From positions 62,001 to 126,000 of the forward strand of contig JAHDYG010000005.1 of assembly GCA_023383815.1 (NCBI GenBank): 64,000 nucleotides of DNA, in the 5' to 3' direction. Both the position numbers and the translations under genes were made by a program. Shown piece after piece: positions 18,761 to 29,856 of the stretch. Below the pieces are notes generated by a model, which was not told the origin of the DNA, ran no database searches, and saw nothing but the letters and a program-made list of their open reading frames with translations. The DNA is from Rhodocyclaceae bacterium (lineage in GTDB: Bacteria > Pseudomonadota > Gammaproteobacteria > Burkholderiales > Rhodocyclaceae). Numbering within the stretch: position 1 is the stretch's first letter; each line of letters starts with the position of its first letter.

Positions 18761-18938
18761 CCCCCCGCCTGTGCCGTTTCCACCGGGCATCCTGAACCTG
18801 TGGTTCAGGGTGGTCGCTTTCCTGCCGCTTCAGGCTCACCCGTCAAGGGGCGTGCACACCAGCGGGTCGATGGTCCGCAACCGTGTCTCTCGACATTGGT
18901 CCAAGGAATCTACGATTTCAACGAACACGGCAGGGGAT
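18761..18938 (-). ncRNA. ssrS: 6S RNA
   Basis: Downstream of zapA on the same strand; closing stem CCCCTGCCGTGTTCG...GAAACGGCACAGGCGGGG and internal CCTGAACCACAGGTTCAGG resembling E. coli CTTGAACCAAGGGTTCAAGG. Confidence 0.8.
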
Positions 18939-18957
18939 TGACCGCTTCGCCTACACG

Positions 18958-19275
18958 CTAGAACAACCTGTCCTGCTGGGCGAGCACGCCATCGAGCCGC
19001 GCACTCATGAGCCCGATTCTACGCTTCAGTGCGGGCAAGTCAAACCCGCCCGACCGCTGCGACGAAAGATACTCATGCGTAATATTCAGGGCGGTCATCA
19101 ATGCCAGCTTCTCGCCGCTCACGCCCGTTCTGGCGCCCAGTTCCCGCAGCTTTCCATCCAGGAAGGCCACTGCTTCGAGCAGCCCTTCGCGCTCGTCCGG
19201 CTTGCAGGCGACGCGGTATTCCTTGCCCAGCAGCGCAATGTCGAGCGACTCGCTTTCCACGTCCGAACCTCGCAT
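18958..19275 (-). CDS. zapA: Cell division protein ZapA
   Basis: LDIALLGKEYRVACKPDEREGLLEAVAFLDGKLRELG...LALMTALNITHEYL. Confidence 0.92.
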   Translation of the reverse strand: MRGSDVESESLDIALLGKEYRVACKPDEREGLLEAVAFLDGKLRELGARTGVSGEKLALMTALNITHEYLSSQRSGGFDLPALKRRIGLMSARLDGVLAQQDRLF

Positions 19276-19276
19276 T

Positions 19277-19471
19277 TCAGGATTCCGGCAAGTTCTGCAA
19301 AAGCGACTCGAGCTTTTCGCTCGCCAGCCGCACCTTGCCCAGCAACTGACGGTTCTCGGCTTCGAGCGCAGCCACGCGCGTACGCAAGCTGCGCATCTCG
19401 GCCTTGCCCGACTCGTAGAGCGCAACCAGCTGCTCGAGCTGGTTCTCAAGGTGCGTGATTTCAGCGTCCAT
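19277..19471 (-). CDS. TIGR02449-type / ZapB-like coiled-coil protein
   Basis: MDAEITHLENQLEQLVALYESGKAEMRSLRTRVAALEAENRQLLGKVRLASEKLESLLQNLPES, upstream of zapA. Confidence 0.8.
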   Translation of the reverse strand: MDAEITHLENQLEQLVALYESGKAEMRSLRTRVAALEAENRQLLGKVRLASEKLESLLQNLPES

Positions 19472-19564
19472 GTCGCCGATGGTAGAGCCGCCCTCGGTCG
19501 GGGTCAAGACAGGCGCATCCCGGTGCGTCCAGCACGCGACAGGGTGGCACTTGGGGGCGCCGGA

Positions 19565-20443
19565 TCACTTTCGCAGCGCGGTCAGTTCGCTCAGATCGTC
19601 GGCGATCTCATTGCGCAGGTCCTCGACCTCATCCTCGCCCAGTCCGAGCCAGGCACAGGCCGGTTCGCGCAAGACCTCCCATTCGCTCTCGCTCGGAAAT
19701 CCGAGGAAGTCCGCTGCCAGCTTCTCGGCCAGCACCGATACACACACGAGCGCGCGGACCGGCTCCGGAAGATCCGGGAGCGAGCCCCGCACGGCATCCG
19801 GGTCGTGATGGACCTTGATCGCCTCGACGACGAGTTGCGGGAGCTGCCACGTGCGGGCGAGCAAAGCGCCGACGACGACATGGCTGGTCGCGTGCGCCTC
19901 GAACTCGACATCGACCATCGGACTCGTCGACTCGTTCGCCTTGGCGAGCGTGGCCTTGTAGTCCGGGAACCGCTGCATCAGGATCGGGATCCCGCAGTCG
20001 TGGAAGAGTCCGAAGGTGTAGGCATCATCCTGCCCCACCCCGGGCAGGCGCTTTGCCATGCGCGAGCAGATCGCCGCGTGCAGGCTGGAGCGCTCCCAGA
20101 AGCGCTCCATGCTCACGCCGGGCGGCTTGAGCGCCTGCTGCAGCGCGAGCCCGGTGACGATGCTCGCGATGTTCCTGAGCCCCAGGACGGACACCGCCTG
20201 CTGGACCGAGGACACCTTGCGCTGGAGGCCGAAGAAGGGGGAGTTGGCGACTTTCATGACCGCCGCCGCAAGGCCGACATCGGCCCCGAGCAAGCGCCCG
20301 ATGCGCACGAAATCGGCGTCCTCCCGCCGGATCTCCGACATCAGGGAACTCACGACGGCCGGACACGGTGGAATGCTGACGCTCTTGAGCAACGCCGACA
20401 GCTCTTCCTCGCCGGACTCGATGCTGCGTGTGGATTCAGCCAT
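19565..20443 (-). CDS. HDOD domain protein
   Basis: IPPCPAVVSSLMSEIRREDADFVRIGRLLGADVGLAAAVMKVANSPFFG. Confidence 0.9.
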   Translation of the reverse strand: MAESTRSIESGEEELSALLKSVSIPPCPAVVSSLMSEIRREDADFVRIGRLLGADVGLAAAVMKVANSPFFGLQRKVSSVQQAVSVLGLRNIASIVTGLALQQALKPPGVSMERFWERSSLHAAICSRMAKRLPGVGQDDAYTFGLFHDCGIPILMQRFPDYKATLAKANESTSPMVDVEFEAHATSHVVVGALLARTWQLPQLVVEAIKVHHDPDAVRGSLPDLPEPVRALVCVSVLAEKLAADFLGFPSESEWEVLREPACAWLGLGEDEVEDLRNEIADDLSELTALRK

Positions 20444-20483
20444 CCTGACCTCCTGCAGTGGGTGGCCGACCGGCAGTCTTCAC

Positions 20484-22334
20484 TCAGCGCGCGAGCTGAC
20501 TCACATCGCGCACCGCACCGGTATCGGCACTCGTGGTAAGAGCCGCATACGCCTGCAGCGCGGCAGAGACGACGCGCTGGCGCGTGGCGGGCTTCCATGC
20601 CGCCGCACCCTTGGCCTCCATCGCAGCCCGGCGGGTGGCAAGTTCGTCGTCACTCACTGCGAGCTGGATGCTGCGTGCCGGGATGTCGATCTCGATCCGG
20701 TCCCCTTCCTCGACCAGCGCGATCGCGCCGCCGCAGGCCGCTTCGGGTGAGGCATGGCCGATCGACAAGCCCGACGTGCCGCCCGAGAAACGCCCGTCGG
20801 TCAAGAGCGCGCAGGCGGCCCCCAGGCCCTTCGACTTGAGGTAACTCGTCGGATAGAGCATCTCCTGCATGCCAGGCCCGCCCTTCGGCCCCTCGTAGCG
20901 GATCACGACGACGTCTCCGGCGACGACGCGATCGCCCAGGATCGCTTCGACTGCCTCTTCCTGGCTCTCGAAGACCCTTGCCCGGCCGCCGAACCTCCAG
21001 ATCGATTCATCGACGCCCGCCGTCTTCACGATGCAGCCTTTCTCGGCGATGTTTCCGTACAGCACCGCCAGACCGCCATCGGCGGTGAAGGCGTTGGCGC
21101 GGTCACGAATGACGCCGGCGGTGCGATCGAGGTCGAGCTCGTTCCAGCGCCGGTCCTGCGAGAAGGCCTGCTGGCTCGGCACCCCGCCCGGCGCGGCACG
21201 GTAGAAATCGAACACGGCGGTGTCATGGGCCTGCATCACGTCCCAGTGATGGAGCGCCTCGCCCAGTGTCCGGCTGTGCACGGTCGGCACTTCAGCGTGC
21301 AGCAGGCCGGCGCGGTTGAGTTCGGCGAGAATGCCGAAGATGCCGCCCGCGCGATGGACGTCCTCGATGTGCACGTCGGGAACGGCAGGCGCGACCTTGC
21401 ACAGGCACGGCACCTGGCGCGAGACGCGGTCGATGTCCTTCATCGTGAAGTCGACCCCGGCCTCGCGCGCGGCTGCGAGCAGATGCAGCACGGTATTGGT
21501 CGAACCGCCCATCGCGACATCGAGCGTGATCGCATTCTCGAACGCCTTGAAGCTCGCGATCGAGCGCGGCAGGACCGACACATCGTCCTTCTCGTAGTAG
21601 CGGCGTGCCATGTCGACGATCTGTCGCCCGGCCCGCAGAAAAAGCTCCCGACGATCGGCGTGCGTCGCCAGCACCGTGCCGTTGCCGGGCAACGCAAGGC
21701 CCAGCGCCTCGGTCAGGCAGTTCATCGAGTTCGCGGTGAACATGCCGGAGCAGGAGCCGCAGGTCGGACAGGCCGAGCGCTCGATCTCGGCGACCTCCTC
21801 ATCCGAGCAGGCACTGTCGGCCGCCTTGACCATCGCGTCGACGAGGTCGACCGAATAGACCTTGGCCTCCCACTTGACCTTGCCGGCCTCCATCGGCCCG
21901 CCCGACACGAAGATCGCCGGAATGTTCAGGCGCAGCGCGGCCATCAGCATGCCCGGCGTGATCTTGTCGCAGTTCGAGATGCACACCAGTGCATCGGCCG
22001 TGTGCGCATTGCACATGTACTCGACGCTGTCGGCGATCAGCTCGCGCGAGGGCAGCGAGTACAGCATGCCGCCGTGGCCCATCGCGATCCCGTCATCGAC
22101 CGCGATCGTATTGAATTCCTTCGCGACCCCGCCCGCCTTCTCGATCTCGCGGGCGACGAGCTGACCGAGATCCTTGAGGTGGACGTGACCGGGAACAAAC
22201 TGGGTGAAGCTGTTGGCGATTGCGATGATGGGCTTCTCGAAGTCGCCGTCCTTCATCCCGGTGGCGCGCCACAGTGCGCGGGCACCGGCCATGTTGCGTC
22301 CGGCGGTCGATGTGCGGGAGCGGTACTGGGGCAT
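20484..22334 (-). CDS. ilvD: Dihydroxy-acid dehydratase
   Basis: [71 protein letters not shown]. Confidence 0.97.
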   Translation of the reverse strand: MPQYRSRTSTAGRNMAGARALWRATGMKDGDFEKPIIAIANSFTQFVPGHVHLKDLGQLVAREIEKAGGVAKEFNTIAVDDGIAMGHGGMLYSLPSRELIADSVEYMCNAHTADALVCISNCDKITPGMLMAALRLNIPAIFVSGGPMEAGKVKWEAKVYSVDLVDAMVKAADSACSDEEVAEIERSACPTCGSCSGMFTANSMNCLTEALGLALPGNGTVLATHADRRELFLRAGRQIVDMARRYYEKDDVSVLPRSIASFKAFENAITLDVAMGGSTNTVLHLLAAAREAGVDFTMKDIDRVSRQVPCLCKVAPAVPDVHIEDVHRAGGIFGILAELNRAGLLHAEVPTVHSRTLGEALHHWDVMQAHDTAVFDFYRAAPGGVPSQQAFSQDRRWNELDLDRTAGVIRDRANAFTADGGLAVLYGNIAEKGCIVKTAGVDESIWRFGGRARVFESQEEAVEAILGDRVVAGDVVVIRYEGPKGGPGMQEMLYPTSYLKSKGLGAACALLTDGRFSGGTSGLSIGHASPEAACGGAIALVEEGDRIEIDIPARSIQLAVSDDELATRRAAMEAKGAAAWKPATRQRVVSAALQAYAALTTSADTGAVRDVSQLAR

Positions 22335-22488
22335 GATTTCCTCTGACTTGCTGGGTGGGGCGCGGTGCCGTAACCGGTCAATTCTAACCGAAGCCTCAGG
22401 CCGAGTCGGCTATCATTGCGTGCGCCCGCCGATGCGCCCCGGGCGGCTCCGCCTGGCGCCGGCGATGCCCCCGAAGAGGATTCCGCTC

Positions 22489-23181
22489 ATGACCGACTCC
22501 AGCCCGACCACCCCCAGCACCGACGAGTTCGACCTCGACCCGAACGAGGTCCGCGTGCTCGGCGTATTGATCGAGAAGGCCTTCCTGACCCCGGACGTCT
22601 ATCCGCTGTCGGTCAATGCCATCGTCTCCGGCTGCAACCAGCTCACCGGGCGCGATCCGGTCCTGGCGCTGTCGGAAGCGGAAGTGCAGGACGCGATCGA
22701 GGGGCTGCTCGCACGCCGGCTGATTTCGCGCCGCGATCAGGCCGGTGCGCGAGTCGCGAAGTACGAACATCTCGTGCGCCTGCGCCATTCCCTCGCCCCC
22801 CCCGAACAGGCCGTGCTGGCGGTACTGATGCTGCGCGGCCCGCAGACCGCCGGCGAGATCCGCCAGCGCAGCGAGCGCATGCACGCGTTTTCCGACATCG
22901 CTGCGGTCGAAGCCGCGCTCGAACACCTGGCCGAGAAATACCCCCCGATGGTCACGGCCCTGCCGCGTGCGCCGGGCACCAAGGAAACGCGGCACGCCCA
23001 CCTCATGAGCGGAACCGATGCCCTTGCCGCTTGCGTCACCGCCGCATCCGTTGCGGGCGCGGAGCTGCCCGGCACGCCGAGGGGCCGCCTCGGGGAACTT
23101 GAAGAAGAGCTTCTGCGTCTGCGACAGGAACTCGACGAACTGCGGTCGGAGTTCCGACAGTTCAGATCCAGCTTCGAGTAA
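22489..23181 (+). CDS. DUF480 / YceH family protein
   Basis: [39 protein letters not shown]...[25 protein letters not shown]. Confidence 0.93.
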   Translation: MTDSSPTTPSTDEFDLDPNEVRVLGVLIEKAFLTPDVYPLSVNAIVSGCNQLTGRDPVLALSEAEVQDAIEGLLARRLISRRDQAGARVAKYEHLVRLRHSLAPPEQAVLAVLMLRGPQTAGEIRQRSERMHAFSDIAAVEAALEHLAEKYPPMVTALPRAPGTKETRHAHLMSGTDALAACVTAASVAGAELPGTPRGRLGELEEELLRLRQELDELRSEFRQFRSSFE

Positions 23182-23213
23182 TTCATACAGATCCACAGCA
23201 TGTCCGAGGCCCG

Positions 23214-24011
23214 ATGCTGACCCACCCCCGTTTCGACCCGGTCGCGATCGCGATCGGCCCGGTTTCCGTGCACTGGTACGGCCTGATGTATCTCGTGGCC
23301 TTCGTGCTCTTCGTCGTGCTCGGGCGCCTGCACGCACGGCGCCGGCCCGAGCTGGGGTGGGACAGGAGCCAGATCGACGATCTGCTGCTCTACGGCATGC
23401 TCGGCGTGGTGATCGGCGGACGGCTCGGCGAGGTGCTGTTCTTCCAGCCCGGCTACTACCTCACCCATCCGCTCGAGATCTTTGCGATCTGGAAGGGCGG
23501 CATGAGCTTTCATGGCGGCTTTCTCGGCGTGCTGGTCGCGATGGCATGGTACGGACGACGGACCGGCAAGGGCTTCTGGGAGGTCACGGACTTCATCGCC
23601 CCACTGGTTCCGACCGGTCTCGCCGCAGGGCGGATCGGCAATTTCATCAACGGCGAACTGTGGGGCCGGCCGGTAAGCTGGGAGCTGCCGTGGGCCATGG
23701 TCTTTCCGTGGGTGGACGCCATCCCGCGCCACCCCTCGCAGCTCTACCAGGCCGCGGGTGAAGGTCTCCTGCTGTTCGGCATCCTGTGGCTGTATGCCGC
23801 CCGTCCAAGACCGCTGCGGGCCGTATCGGCGGTTTTCCTGATCGGCTACGGCAGCCTGCGCTTTCTCGCGGAGTTCTTCCGCACGCCCGACCCCGGCATC
23901 TTCGGCACCCTCGCACTCGGACTATCGACCGCACAGTGGTTGTGCCTGCCGATGATTGCGGCCGGGCTGTGGCTGCTCGCCCATCCCGGGCAGCGGCCGG
24001 AGCGCGCCTGA
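23214..24011 (+). CDS. lgt: Prolipoprotein diacylglyceryl transferase
   Basis: [44 protein letters not shown]. Confidence 0.96.
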   Translation: MLTHPRFDPVAIAIGPVSVHWYGLMYLVAFVLFVVLGRLHARRRPELGWDRSQIDDLLLYGMLGVVIGGRLGEVLFFQPGYYLTHPLEIFAIWKGGMSFHGGFLGVLVAMAWYGRRTGKGFWEVTDFIAPLVPTGLAAGRIGNFINGELWGRPVSWELPWAMVFPWVDAIPRHPSQLYQAAGEGLLLFGILWLYAARPRPLRAVSAVFLIGYGSLRFLAEFFRTPDPGIFGTLALGLSTAQWLCLPMIAAGLWLLAHPGQRPERA

Positions 24012-24100
24012 AACAGATCGACGCACCCGCTTGTCCCGGCGTTTGGGTACACTCGGACGCACCCGTAGCGCACGAACCGGAACGCGAAGGAGCAAGCGCC

Positions 24101-25480
24101 ATGACCTCAGGACTCGTCGCCCGCAGCCTCTCGATGGTCAAGGCCATCGTCGCAAATGCAACCGGTCTCGGGCAGGAGGCGCCCGAAAAGCTGCTCGCCC
24201 GCCTGCGCCAGGAGTTGCAGGAATGCGCTGAAGCGCTCGGCGGTGAGGTCTCGACCCGTCAGCGTGCGGCACGACTCGCGCAGAGCTATCTCGGACTCGA
24301 TGATGCTGGCCGCCACGCCTTCCTGCGCATGATCGCGCTCGAGTTCGGCCCCGATCCGGCACGGATCGCGCGTGCGCACGAAGCCTATCAGGAGGCGGTC
24401 GGAACCCCTGCGCAGTGGGAGTCCGAGGCGCAACTGCGCACTGCGATGCGCTCGTCTAGGATCCGCATCCTCACGCAGTTCAACGCAATCCCCCAGGGCG
24501 TCAAGTTTCTCGTCGATCTGCGCGCCGACCTGCTGCGCTTCCTGCGCGAAGACGAGGAACTGCGCGCACTCGACCGCGAGCTCGAGGCACGGCTGACCGC
24601 CTGGTTCGACGTCGGATTCCTCGAACTCGTGCGTCTGAACTGGAGTTCTCCAGCCGCACTGCTGGAGAAGATCGTCGAGTACGAAGCTGTCCACGAGATC
24701 TCTTCGTGGAAGGATCTCAAGAACCGTCTCGATTCGGACCGGCGCTGCTACGCCTTCTTCCACCCGCGCATGCCGATGGAGCCGCTCATCTTCGTCGAAG
24801 TCGCGCTCCTCGAGGGCCTGGCCGACAACGTCCAGACCCTGCTCGACGTCGGCGCCCCGCTTGCGGATTCGACCCGCGCCACGACCGCGATCTTCTACTC
24901 GATCAGCAACACTCAGGCGGGCCTGCGCGGCGTGTCGTTCGGCAACTTCCTGCTCAAGCGCGTCGTCGATGATCTCAAGCGCGATTTTCCGAAGCTGAAG
25001 ACCTTCGCGACGCTTTCCCCGATGCCCGGCCTCGCGCGCTGGGCAGCGCGCAACCGCGAGACGGTGCTCGCGCAGTTTGCTGCCGGTGACTGGAAGCGGC
25101 TCGCCGAAGCAGGGATCGTGGGCGCCGAAGACGAGCGCCTCGAGGCCGCGCTGACCGGCGCCGGAAGCTGGCACACCGATGCCGCGCTCGCCAAAGCACT
25201 GCGCGAACCCCTGCTCAGGGCGGCCGCCGGCTATCTGCTCCAGGCACGTCACGAAGACGGCGGGCCGGTCGATCCGGTCGCGCGCTTCCACCTCGGCAAC
25301 GGTGCGCGCATCGAACGCCTGAACTGGCTCGCGGACACCTCCGACAAGGGCCTGAACCAGTCCTGGGGAATCATGGTGAACTACCTCTACGATCCCGACC
25401 GGATCGAGGACAATGTCGAGGCCTTCGCGCGGAATGGACAGGTCGACGCCGCGTCGGCGGTCCGGCGGCTGGCCTCCTGA
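24101..25480 (+). CDS. Malonyl-CoA decarboxylase family protein
   Basis: FFHPRMPMEPLIFVEVALLEGLADNVQTLLD; TTAIFYSISNTQAGLRGVSFGNFLLKRVV; FATLSPMPGLARW. Confidence 0.93.
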   Translation: MTSGLVARSLSMVKAIVANATGLGQEAPEKLLARLRQELQECAEALGGEVSTRQRAARLAQSYLGLDDAGRHAFLRMIALEFGPDPARIARAHEAYQEAVGTPAQWESEAQLRTAMRSSRIRILTQFNAIPQGVKFLVDLRADLLRFLREDEELRALDRELEARLTAWFDVGFLELVRLNWSSPAALLEKIVEYEAVHEISSWKDLKNRLDSDRRCYAFFHPRMPMEPLIFVEVALLEGLADNVQTLLDVGAPLADSTRATTAIFYSISNTQAGLRGVSFGNFLLKRVVDDLKRDFPKLKTFATLSPMPGLARWAARNRETVLAQFAAGDWKRLAEAGIVGAEDERLEAALTGAGSWHTDAALAKALREPLLRAAAGYLLQARHEDGGPVDPVARFHLGNGARIERLNWLADTSDKGLNQSWGIMVNYLYDPDRIEDNVEAFARNGQVDAASAVRRLAS

Positions 25481-25538
25481 GCCCCGTTCAGCCCGCCAGC
25501 GGGCCACACGGGGTTCGGGTCCACGCTTGCGGACGGGC

Positions 25539-26261
25539 TCAGCCAGGGCGCGCCACAACCTCCAGCGCAAGCGCTCCAACTCCGGCGACACGGCCTTCCA
25601 GGCGGTCGCCCGGCACCACCGGTCCGACGCCCTCCGGGGTACCGGTAAAGATCAGGTCTCCGGCCTGCAGCCGGAAGTAGCGCGACAGATACGCGATCAT
25701 CTCCGGAATCCCCCAGATCATGTCGGCCAGATCCCCGCACTGGCGCGCCTCGCCGTTGACGTCGAGGCGGATCTCGCCGCTTTGCAGCACCTGTCCCGGC
25801 AGGTGCCGGATCGGCGAGATCGGCGCCGACTGGTCGAAGGCTTTCGCAATGTCCCACGGGCGGCCCTTTGCCTTGGCCTCGGCCTGCAGGTCGCGCCGCG
25901 TCATGTCCAGCCCCACCGCGTAGCCCCAGATGCATTCCTCGGCCGCTTCAGGCGACAGATTCTCGCCGCCGGCGCATAGCGCGACCACGAGCTCGATCTC
26001 GTGGTGCACGTCCTGAGTGCCGAGCGGATAGTCGAAGCGGCCGGTCTGCCCTTCGCCAACCGGCAGTACCGCATCGCCCGGCTTGGTGAAGAAGAACGGC
26101 GCCTCGCGCGTCGGATCCGCGCCCATCTCTCGCGCATGGGCGGCGTAGTTGCGGGCCACGCAGTAGATCCTGCGTACCGGAAACAAGCCCCCGCCGAAGA
26201 CCGGCACGGCAGGCGCTGCCGGTCTGGCGATCACGAAATCGTCATTGCTCATGGTGTTCAT
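25539..26261 (-). CDS. Fumarylacetoacetate hydrolase family protein
   Basis: FPVRRIYCVARNYAAHAREMG; HHEIELVVALCAGG; GDLIFTGTPEGVGPV. Confidence 0.93.
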   Translation of the reverse strand: MNTMSNDDFVIARPAAPAVPVFGGGLFPVRRIYCVARNYAAHAREMGADPTREAPFFFTKPGDAVLPVGEGQTGRFDYPLGTQDVHHEIELVVALCAGGENLSPEAAEECIWGYAVGLDMTRRDLQAEAKAKGRPWDIAKAFDQSAPISPIRHLPGQVLQSGEIRLDVNGEARQCGDLADMIWGIPEMIAYLSRYFRLQAGDLIFTGTPEGVGPVVPGDRLEGRVAGVGALALEVVARPG

Positions 26262-26365
26262 CGACCTCTCTGTGGATATCCGGTTACGGCCGCGCCGACC
26301 TTGAACGACCTCGCGTCACGACCGACCGCCACATCCGGCTTGACCGGAAGGGCAGAGTGCTATTA

Positions 26366-26384
26366 AATAAGAACCGTTTTCATT
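26366..26384. promoter_or_regulatory. Candidate Fur box upstream of hemP
   Basis: AATAAGAACCGTTTTCATT, 7 of 9 arm positions complementary. Confidence 0.55.
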
Positions 26385-26400
26385 CGCATTCTTGTACGCA

Positions 26401-26604
26401 ATGACATCGAAGCCTCCCAGCATTCCTGCATCCGCTGCGCCATCCGGCAGGACGGGCACGACAAACGCGATCTCGCCCGCACAAACGCCCTGCCTGTCGA
26501 GCGCGGCCCTGCTCGGGGGGCACAGCAGCATTGCGATCGATCACGAAGGTACGCGTTATGTACTACGCGCAACCCGTACCGGCAAGCTGATTCTCACCAA
26601 GTAG
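26401..26604 (+). CDS. hemP: Hemin uptake protein HemP
   Basis: SSAALLGGHSSIAIDHEGTRYVLRATRTGKLILTK. Confidence 0.88.
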   Translation: MTSKPPSIPASAAPSGRTGTTNAISPAQTPCLSSAALLGGHSSIAIDHEGTRYVLRATRTGKLILTK

Positions 26605-26663
26605 GCAGTGACGCCGGCCGCTGGCAAACACTCGCAGCAATCCATTTCTGGGGGCATACTTGA

Positions 26664-26921
26664 ATGTACGTCTGTATCTGTAACGCGATCACCGAACGCC
26701 ACATCGAGGCCGCAGTCGCGAGCGGTGCCACCCGCATGCGTGACTTGCACGATAACCTCGGCGTTGCATCCGAGTGTGGCCGTTGCGCGAGTTGCGCGCA
26801 CCAGTGCCTGAAGTCTGCGCTGGCCACGACGAACGGACGTGCGTGGCGCGACGCTGCCCTGCAGACGCTCTCGGACGCCCTGTCCGGCCCCTTCCCCAAC
26901 GAAATGGAGGCACGAGCATGA
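26664..26921 (+). CDS. bfd: Bacterioferritin-associated ferredoxin
   Basis: [21 protein letters not shown]...[11 protein letters not shown] (C-x-C and CxxC [2Fe-2S] ligands). Confidence 0.92.
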   Translation: MYVCICNAITERHIEAAVASGATRMRDLHDNLGVASECGRCASCAHQCLKSALATTNGRAWRDAALQTLSDALSGPFPNEMEARA

Positions 26922-27394
26922 AAGGCGACAAGAAGGTCATCCAGTACCTGAACAAGCAACTCACCCTCGAACTGACGGCAATCAACCAGTATTTCCTCCA
27001 CGCCCGCATGTACAAGAACTGGGGTCTGGACAAACTCGGACACCATGAGTACGAGGAATCGATCGAAGAGATGAAACACGCCGACGAACTCATCGAACGC
27101 GTCCTCTTCCTCGAAGGCTTGCCGAACCTCCAGAACCTCGAGAAACTCATGATCGGAGAGGATGTGCCGGAGTGCATGCAGGGTGACCTGAAACTCGAGC
27201 TTGCCGCACGGACCCACCTCGTCGAGGCGGTTACCTACTGTGAGTCCTGTAAGGACTATGTGTCGCGCGAGCTGTTCGAGGAACTGCTCGAAGACACCGA
27301 AGAACACATCGACTATCTCGAAACCCAGCTGGAGCTGATCGGCAAGGTCGGCCTGCCCAACTACCTGCAGTCGCAGATGGGCAGCGCGAGCTGA
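26918..27394 (+). CDS. bfr: Bacterioferritin
   Basis: [72 protein letters not shown]. Confidence 0.97.
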   Translation: MKGDKKVIQYLNKQLTLELTAINQYFLHARMYKNWGLDKLGHHEYEESIEEMKHADELIERVLFLEGLPNLQNLEKLMIGEDVPECMQGDLKLELAARTHLVEAVTYCESCKDYVSRELFEELLEDTEEHIDYLETQLELIGKVGLPNYLQSQMGSAS

Positions 27395-27453
27395 ACGCTG
27401 CCACCGGCCTCCCGTGGCCGGAGCCGCCGTACCGGATCCGGCCACGACCGCGC

Positions 27454-27588
27454 ATGAACATGAACACCGAACTGAGCCGCCCTGCCTCCCGCACGAACCC
27501 CGCGCCGCCTGCGACCGCCTTCGCGACGATCCGCGTCGCGATCTGGCTTGCCTTCACCGCATGGTTCCTGCATCTCATGCTCGAATGA
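27454..27588 (+). CDS. Small single-TM protein (44 aa) between bfr and tonB
   Basis: MNMNTELSRPASRTNPAPPATAFATIRVAIWLAFTAWFLHLMLE. Confidence 0.5.
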   Translation: MNMNTELSRPASRTNPAPPATAFATIRVAIWLAFTAWFLHLMLE

Positions 27589-27664
27589 AACACGCTGCAC
27601 CGGATCCGCTCCGTCGCACCAGGACGGCCGCGTCGGCTCTCCAGAAGGCAGAGGACGTCGCCGG

Positions 27665-28567
27665 ATGAACCCGGTCTCGTCGCTCGCGCTTGCGTCCGAT
27701 CGCAGCTTCGCCCCGCCCCAGGGTCGGCCGCTGACCTTCGTCGCGCCCGCCCTGACCGTGCCGGCGTGCGCGCCCGCTGCGCTTGCGGCGACGACGGGAA
27801 GGCGGGAGCGACACCTTCTGCTCGTCTTCGTCGCCTGCGCGCATCTCGCCGGAGCCGTGGGCCTCGCGCGCGTTCAGCGCGACGACCGCGCGCCTGAAAT
27901 CCCGCCGATGATGGTATCTCTGATCGAGCTTGCCCCGGTCGCAGCCGAACCCTCACCACAGCCCCAGATCCCCGCCCCGACACCGGAGCCGGTCATCACC
28001 CCGCCCCCGCCGGTACCGCCCCCGCCCGAACCTGTTGCGTTGCCGCCCGAGCCGGTTGTCGTACCGCCACCGCCGAAGCCAGCCCCCAAGCCGGCGCCCA
28101 AACCCAGACCGGCTCCCAGAAAGGTAGATATCGCACCAACCCAGCTCAGCGAGGCGCCGACGGCGATCCGCAGCGAAGACATCACTCCGCAGGCGCCCGC
28201 AGCGCCGGCCACGCCCGCAGCAAGCGCGCCGCCCGTTCAAGCGATCGCCGCTGCACCGGCACGCGCGCAACCCGGTCCGGTCATCAGCGCCCGCTTCGAC
28301 GCCGCGTATCTGAACAATCCGAAACCGTCCTACCCACCGCTTTCGCGACGGATGAACGAGCAGGGCAAGGTCCAGCTGCGGGTACGGGTCGGCGCCGATG
28401 GCTACCCGCAGGACATCGAACTGCACGAGACCTCCGGTTCGCCCCGTCTGGACAAGGCGGCCGAAGCGGCCGTCGCGCGCTGGCGCTTCATCGCCGCGCA
28501 GCAGGACGGGCGCAACATCGAATCCTGGGTCATCGTGCCCATCGTCTTTGAACTTCAGGGATCCTGA
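27665..28567 (+). CDS. tonB: TonB energy transducer
   Basis: TM segment, long Pro-rich (PPPP/KPAPKPAPK) spacer, C-terminal NPKPSYPPLSRRMNEQGKVQLRVRVGADG. Confidence 0.92.
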   Translation: MNPVSSLALASDRSFAPPQGRPLTFVAPALTVPACAPAALAATTGRRERHLLLVFVACAHLAGAVGLARVQRDDRAPEIPPMMVSLIELAPVAAEPSPQPQIPAPTPEPVITPPPPVPPPPEPVALPPEPVVVPPPPKPAPKPAPKPRPAPRKVDIAPTQLSEAPTAIRSEDITPQAPAAPATPAASAPPVQAIAAAPARAQPGPVISARFDAAYLNNPKPSYPPLSRRMNEQGKVQLRVRVGADGYPQDIELHETSGSPRLDKAAEAAVARWRFIAAQQDGRNIESWVIVPIVFELQGS

Positions 28568-28569
28568 TC

Positions 28570-29355
28570 ATGCACACTGCCGAAGCCTTCGGACTGGCCC
28601 ATCTGTGGGCGCAATCCGACCTCGTCATCAAGTTCGTCGCCTTCATTCTCGTCGTGATGTCGGTCGCCAGCTGGTACCTGATCCTCGTACGCAGCCTGCG
28701 CCAGTGGCGCGCTCGCTGTCACGCGGATGCCGTCGAATCGTTCTGGAACGCAGCGGGGCTCGATGAAGGGCTCGCCCGCCTCTCGCGCGAAGCGCCCCAG
28801 TCGCCGTTCGAGGCGCTCGCCCGCCAGGGCGTCGCAGCTGCCGAGCATGTACAGCGCCATCACCACGGCGAAACGCTCGGCGGCAAACTCGATGCCGACG
28901 AGTTCGTCACGCGCGCGCTGCGCAAGTCGATCGCGCTCTCCACGGCCCAGCTCGAATCCGGGCTCACGGTGCTCGCCTCGATTGGCTCCACGGCCCCGTT
29001 CGTCGGCCTCTTCGGGACCGTATGGGGCATCTACGGGGCCCTGATCGGCATCAGCGCCTCGGGCACGGCGACGATCGACGCGGTCGCCGGTCCGGTCGGC
29101 GAAGCGCTCATCATGACGGCGTTCGGCCTCTTCGTCGCAATCCCCGCAGTGCTCGCATTCAATGCCTTCACCCGGGCAAACCGGATCGAGCTGTCGGAGC
29201 TGGACGCATTCGCCCATGACCTGCACGCCTGGTTCACGACCGGAACGCGACTGGCAAGCACACCGAGCGGGGCATCCGGCGCCGCGCAGAATGCGCCGTC
29301 CCACGGGATGGAGGTGGCACACAGGCTTGCTCCCGGCGGCCCGGGAGTTGCGTGA
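28570..29355 (+). CDS. exbB: ExbB/TolQ/MotA proton channel
   Basis: LASIGSTAPFVGLFGTVWGIYGALIGISASGTATIDAVAGPVGEALIMTAFGLFVAIPAVLAFN. Confidence 0.95.
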   Translation: MHTAEAFGLAHLWAQSDLVIKFVAFILVVMSVASWYLILVRSLRQWRARCHADAVESFWNAAGLDEGLARLSREAPQSPFEALARQGVAAAEHVQRHHHGETLGGKLDADEFVTRALRKSIALSTAQLESGLTVLASIGSTAPFVGLFGTVWGIYGALIGISASGTATIDAVAGPVGEALIMTAFGLFVAIPAVLAFNAFTRANRIELSELDAFAHDLHAWFTTGTRLASTPSGASGAAQNAPSHGMEVAHRLAPGGPGVA

Positions 29356-29768
29356 TGGCCTTCGGAGGATTCAACCAGGAGGGACGATCGGCACCGATGA
29401 GCGAGATCAACATGGTGCCGCTCATCGACGTGATGCTGGTGCTCCTGATCGTCTTCATGATCACCGCGCCGCTGCTCACGCATGCGGTCAAGATCGATCT
29501 GCCGAGCGCGGCGAGCCACGCCACAAGCGAAACGCCCGAAACCGTGACGCTCTCGATCGATGGCGACGGTGCGATGTACTGGAACGATGCGCCGATCGGC
29601 CAGGAGGATCTGGAAGCACGGCTGGCCAGTGCCGCCGCGCAAAGCAGCCAGCCTGAACTGCACCTGCGGGCCGACCGCGCGACGCGCTACGAAGTGCTGG
29701 CTTCGATCATGTCGGCCGCACGCCGGGCCGGGATCCAGAAAATGGGATTCGTCACCCAGCCGGACTGA
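29355..29768 (+). CDS. exbD: ExbD/TolR biopolymer transport protein
   Basis: SEINMVPLIDVMLVLLIVFMITAPLLTHAVKIDLP. Confidence 0.95.
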   Translation: MAFGGFNQEGRSAPMSEINMVPLIDVMLVLLIVFMITAPLLTHAVKIDLPSAASHATSETPETVTLSIDGDGAMYWNDAPIGQEDLEARLASAAAQSSQPELHLRADRATRYEVLASIMSAARRAGIQKMGFVTQPD

Positions 29769-29789
29769 AATCCCACGACCGGGTTGCAA

Positions 29790-29836
29790 GGCGCCCTGCG
29801 AACGGCTCCGCCTCCTCGGCCGTTTCGCGGGGCGCC
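29790..29836. terminator. Long hairpin between convergent exbD and fur-like gene
   Basis: GGCGCCCTGCGAACGGC ... GCCGTTTCGCGGGGCGCC. Confidence 0.6.
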
Positions 29837-29856
29837 CCCTCTTGCCGTCCTGCGGG

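Noticed and set aside
27930-28130. Low-complexity proline codon repeats
   Set aside because: This is the expected Pro-rich periplasmic spacer of TonB, not a DNA repeat.
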